DNA of 6,480 nucleotides, taken from NCBI GenBank assembly GCA_018665385.1, contig JABJDN010000025.1, positions 1-6,480 on the forward strand, written 5' to 3'. Positions 6,432 to 6,480 of this stretch are shown one piece after another. The notes under the pieces were generated by a model. The model was not told where the DNA came from and ran no database searches. It worked only from the letters and a program-made list of their open reading frames with translations. Source of the DNA: Phycisphaerae bacterium (GTDB lineage Bacteria > Planctomycetota > Phycisphaerae > Phycisphaerales > SM1A02). Position numbers and translations under genes: made by a program. The first letter of the stretch is position 1; each line of letters begins with the position of its first letter.

Positions 6432-6480
6432 GGACAGGTGGCCGAGCGGCTGAAGGCACCGGTTTGCTAAACCGGCGTAC
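6432..6480 (+). tRNA. tRNA-Ser (anticodon GCU), truncated by the window edge
   Basis: The 5' acceptor strand is GGACAGG (6432-6438). The D-arm has stem GCC/GGC (6441-6443 and 6455-6457) and loop GAGCGGCTGAA. The anticodon stem CCGGT/ACCGG (6459-6463 and 6471-6475) closes the loop TTGCTAA, with anticodon GCT at 6466-6468, which reads AGC and AGU codons. The GTGGCCGAG...TGAAGGC pattern is characteristic of bacterial class II serine tRNAs. The variable arm begins at 6476; the T-arm and 3' end lie outside the window. Confidence 0.95.

Noticed and set aside
6259..6459. 66-codon minus-strand open frame at the right end
   Set aside because: It starts inside the tRNA-Ser gene and runs opposite the out-of-frame dockerin repeat. 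No ribosome binding site or domain was seen.
1..6480. CRISPR array, transposon, prophage or defence system
   Set aside because: I found no regularly spaced short repeats, transposase or integrase motifs, terminal inverted repeats or known defence domains. The repeats present are explained by duplicated protein domains.

Overview
The window looks like chromosomal DNA from a planctomycete, most likely of the class Phycisphaerae. The case rests on the secreted proteins. They pair right-handed parallel beta-helix domains with a very regular C-terminal dockerin-like double EF-hand module (calcium loops such as DINGDGTVNVSD, each followed by a W-G motif and joined by a C-G-G-C linker), a style I know from marine Phycisphaerae. 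This is recognition from memory, not a database result.

Layout. Positions 1-177 hold the 3' end of an unidentified plus-strand gene. It converges on a minus-strand gene (about 200-1426) for a protein of unknown function with a possible N-terminal helix-turn-helix. A divergent intergenic region follows, with promoter-like boxes, a perfect 13-bp palindrome (1453-1465) and a strong ribosome binding site (1481-1486). From there three plus-strand genes run as a tight operon. The first (1520-3529) encodes a cupredoxin-like domain lacking usual copper ligands, two beta-helix units and a dockerin-like module. The second (3522-4565, overlapping the first by 8 bases) encodes one beta-helix unit and the same module. 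The third (4581-6206, 15 bases downstream) encodes an M23 zinc metallopeptidase with an intact active site, two probable beta-sandwich regions and a dockerin-like module. The coding sequence for a third EF-hand repeat lies directly after its stop codon in another frame (6205-6297). A weak terminator-like hairpin, a short noncoding stretch and the 5' part of a tRNA-Ser(GCU) gene (6432 to the window edge) close the window.

How the genes may work together. All three operon products appear to be exported and share the same C-terminal module, so they probably go to the same place: the outside of the cell, a surface, or a calcium-dependent assembly. The beta-helix proteins could bind or process polysaccharide or act as surface structures, and the M23 enzyme could cut peptidoglycan or protein. 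These roles are inferred. The HTH-like protein is a candidate regulator of the divergent operon because of its position and the palindrome between them.

The observations most worth following are the out-of-frame third dockerin repeat after a run of five Gs, the possible non-standard ATT start of the first operon gene, and the evidence that the two beta-helix genes arose by tandem duplication. I saw no CRISPR array, transposase, phage gene or known defence system.
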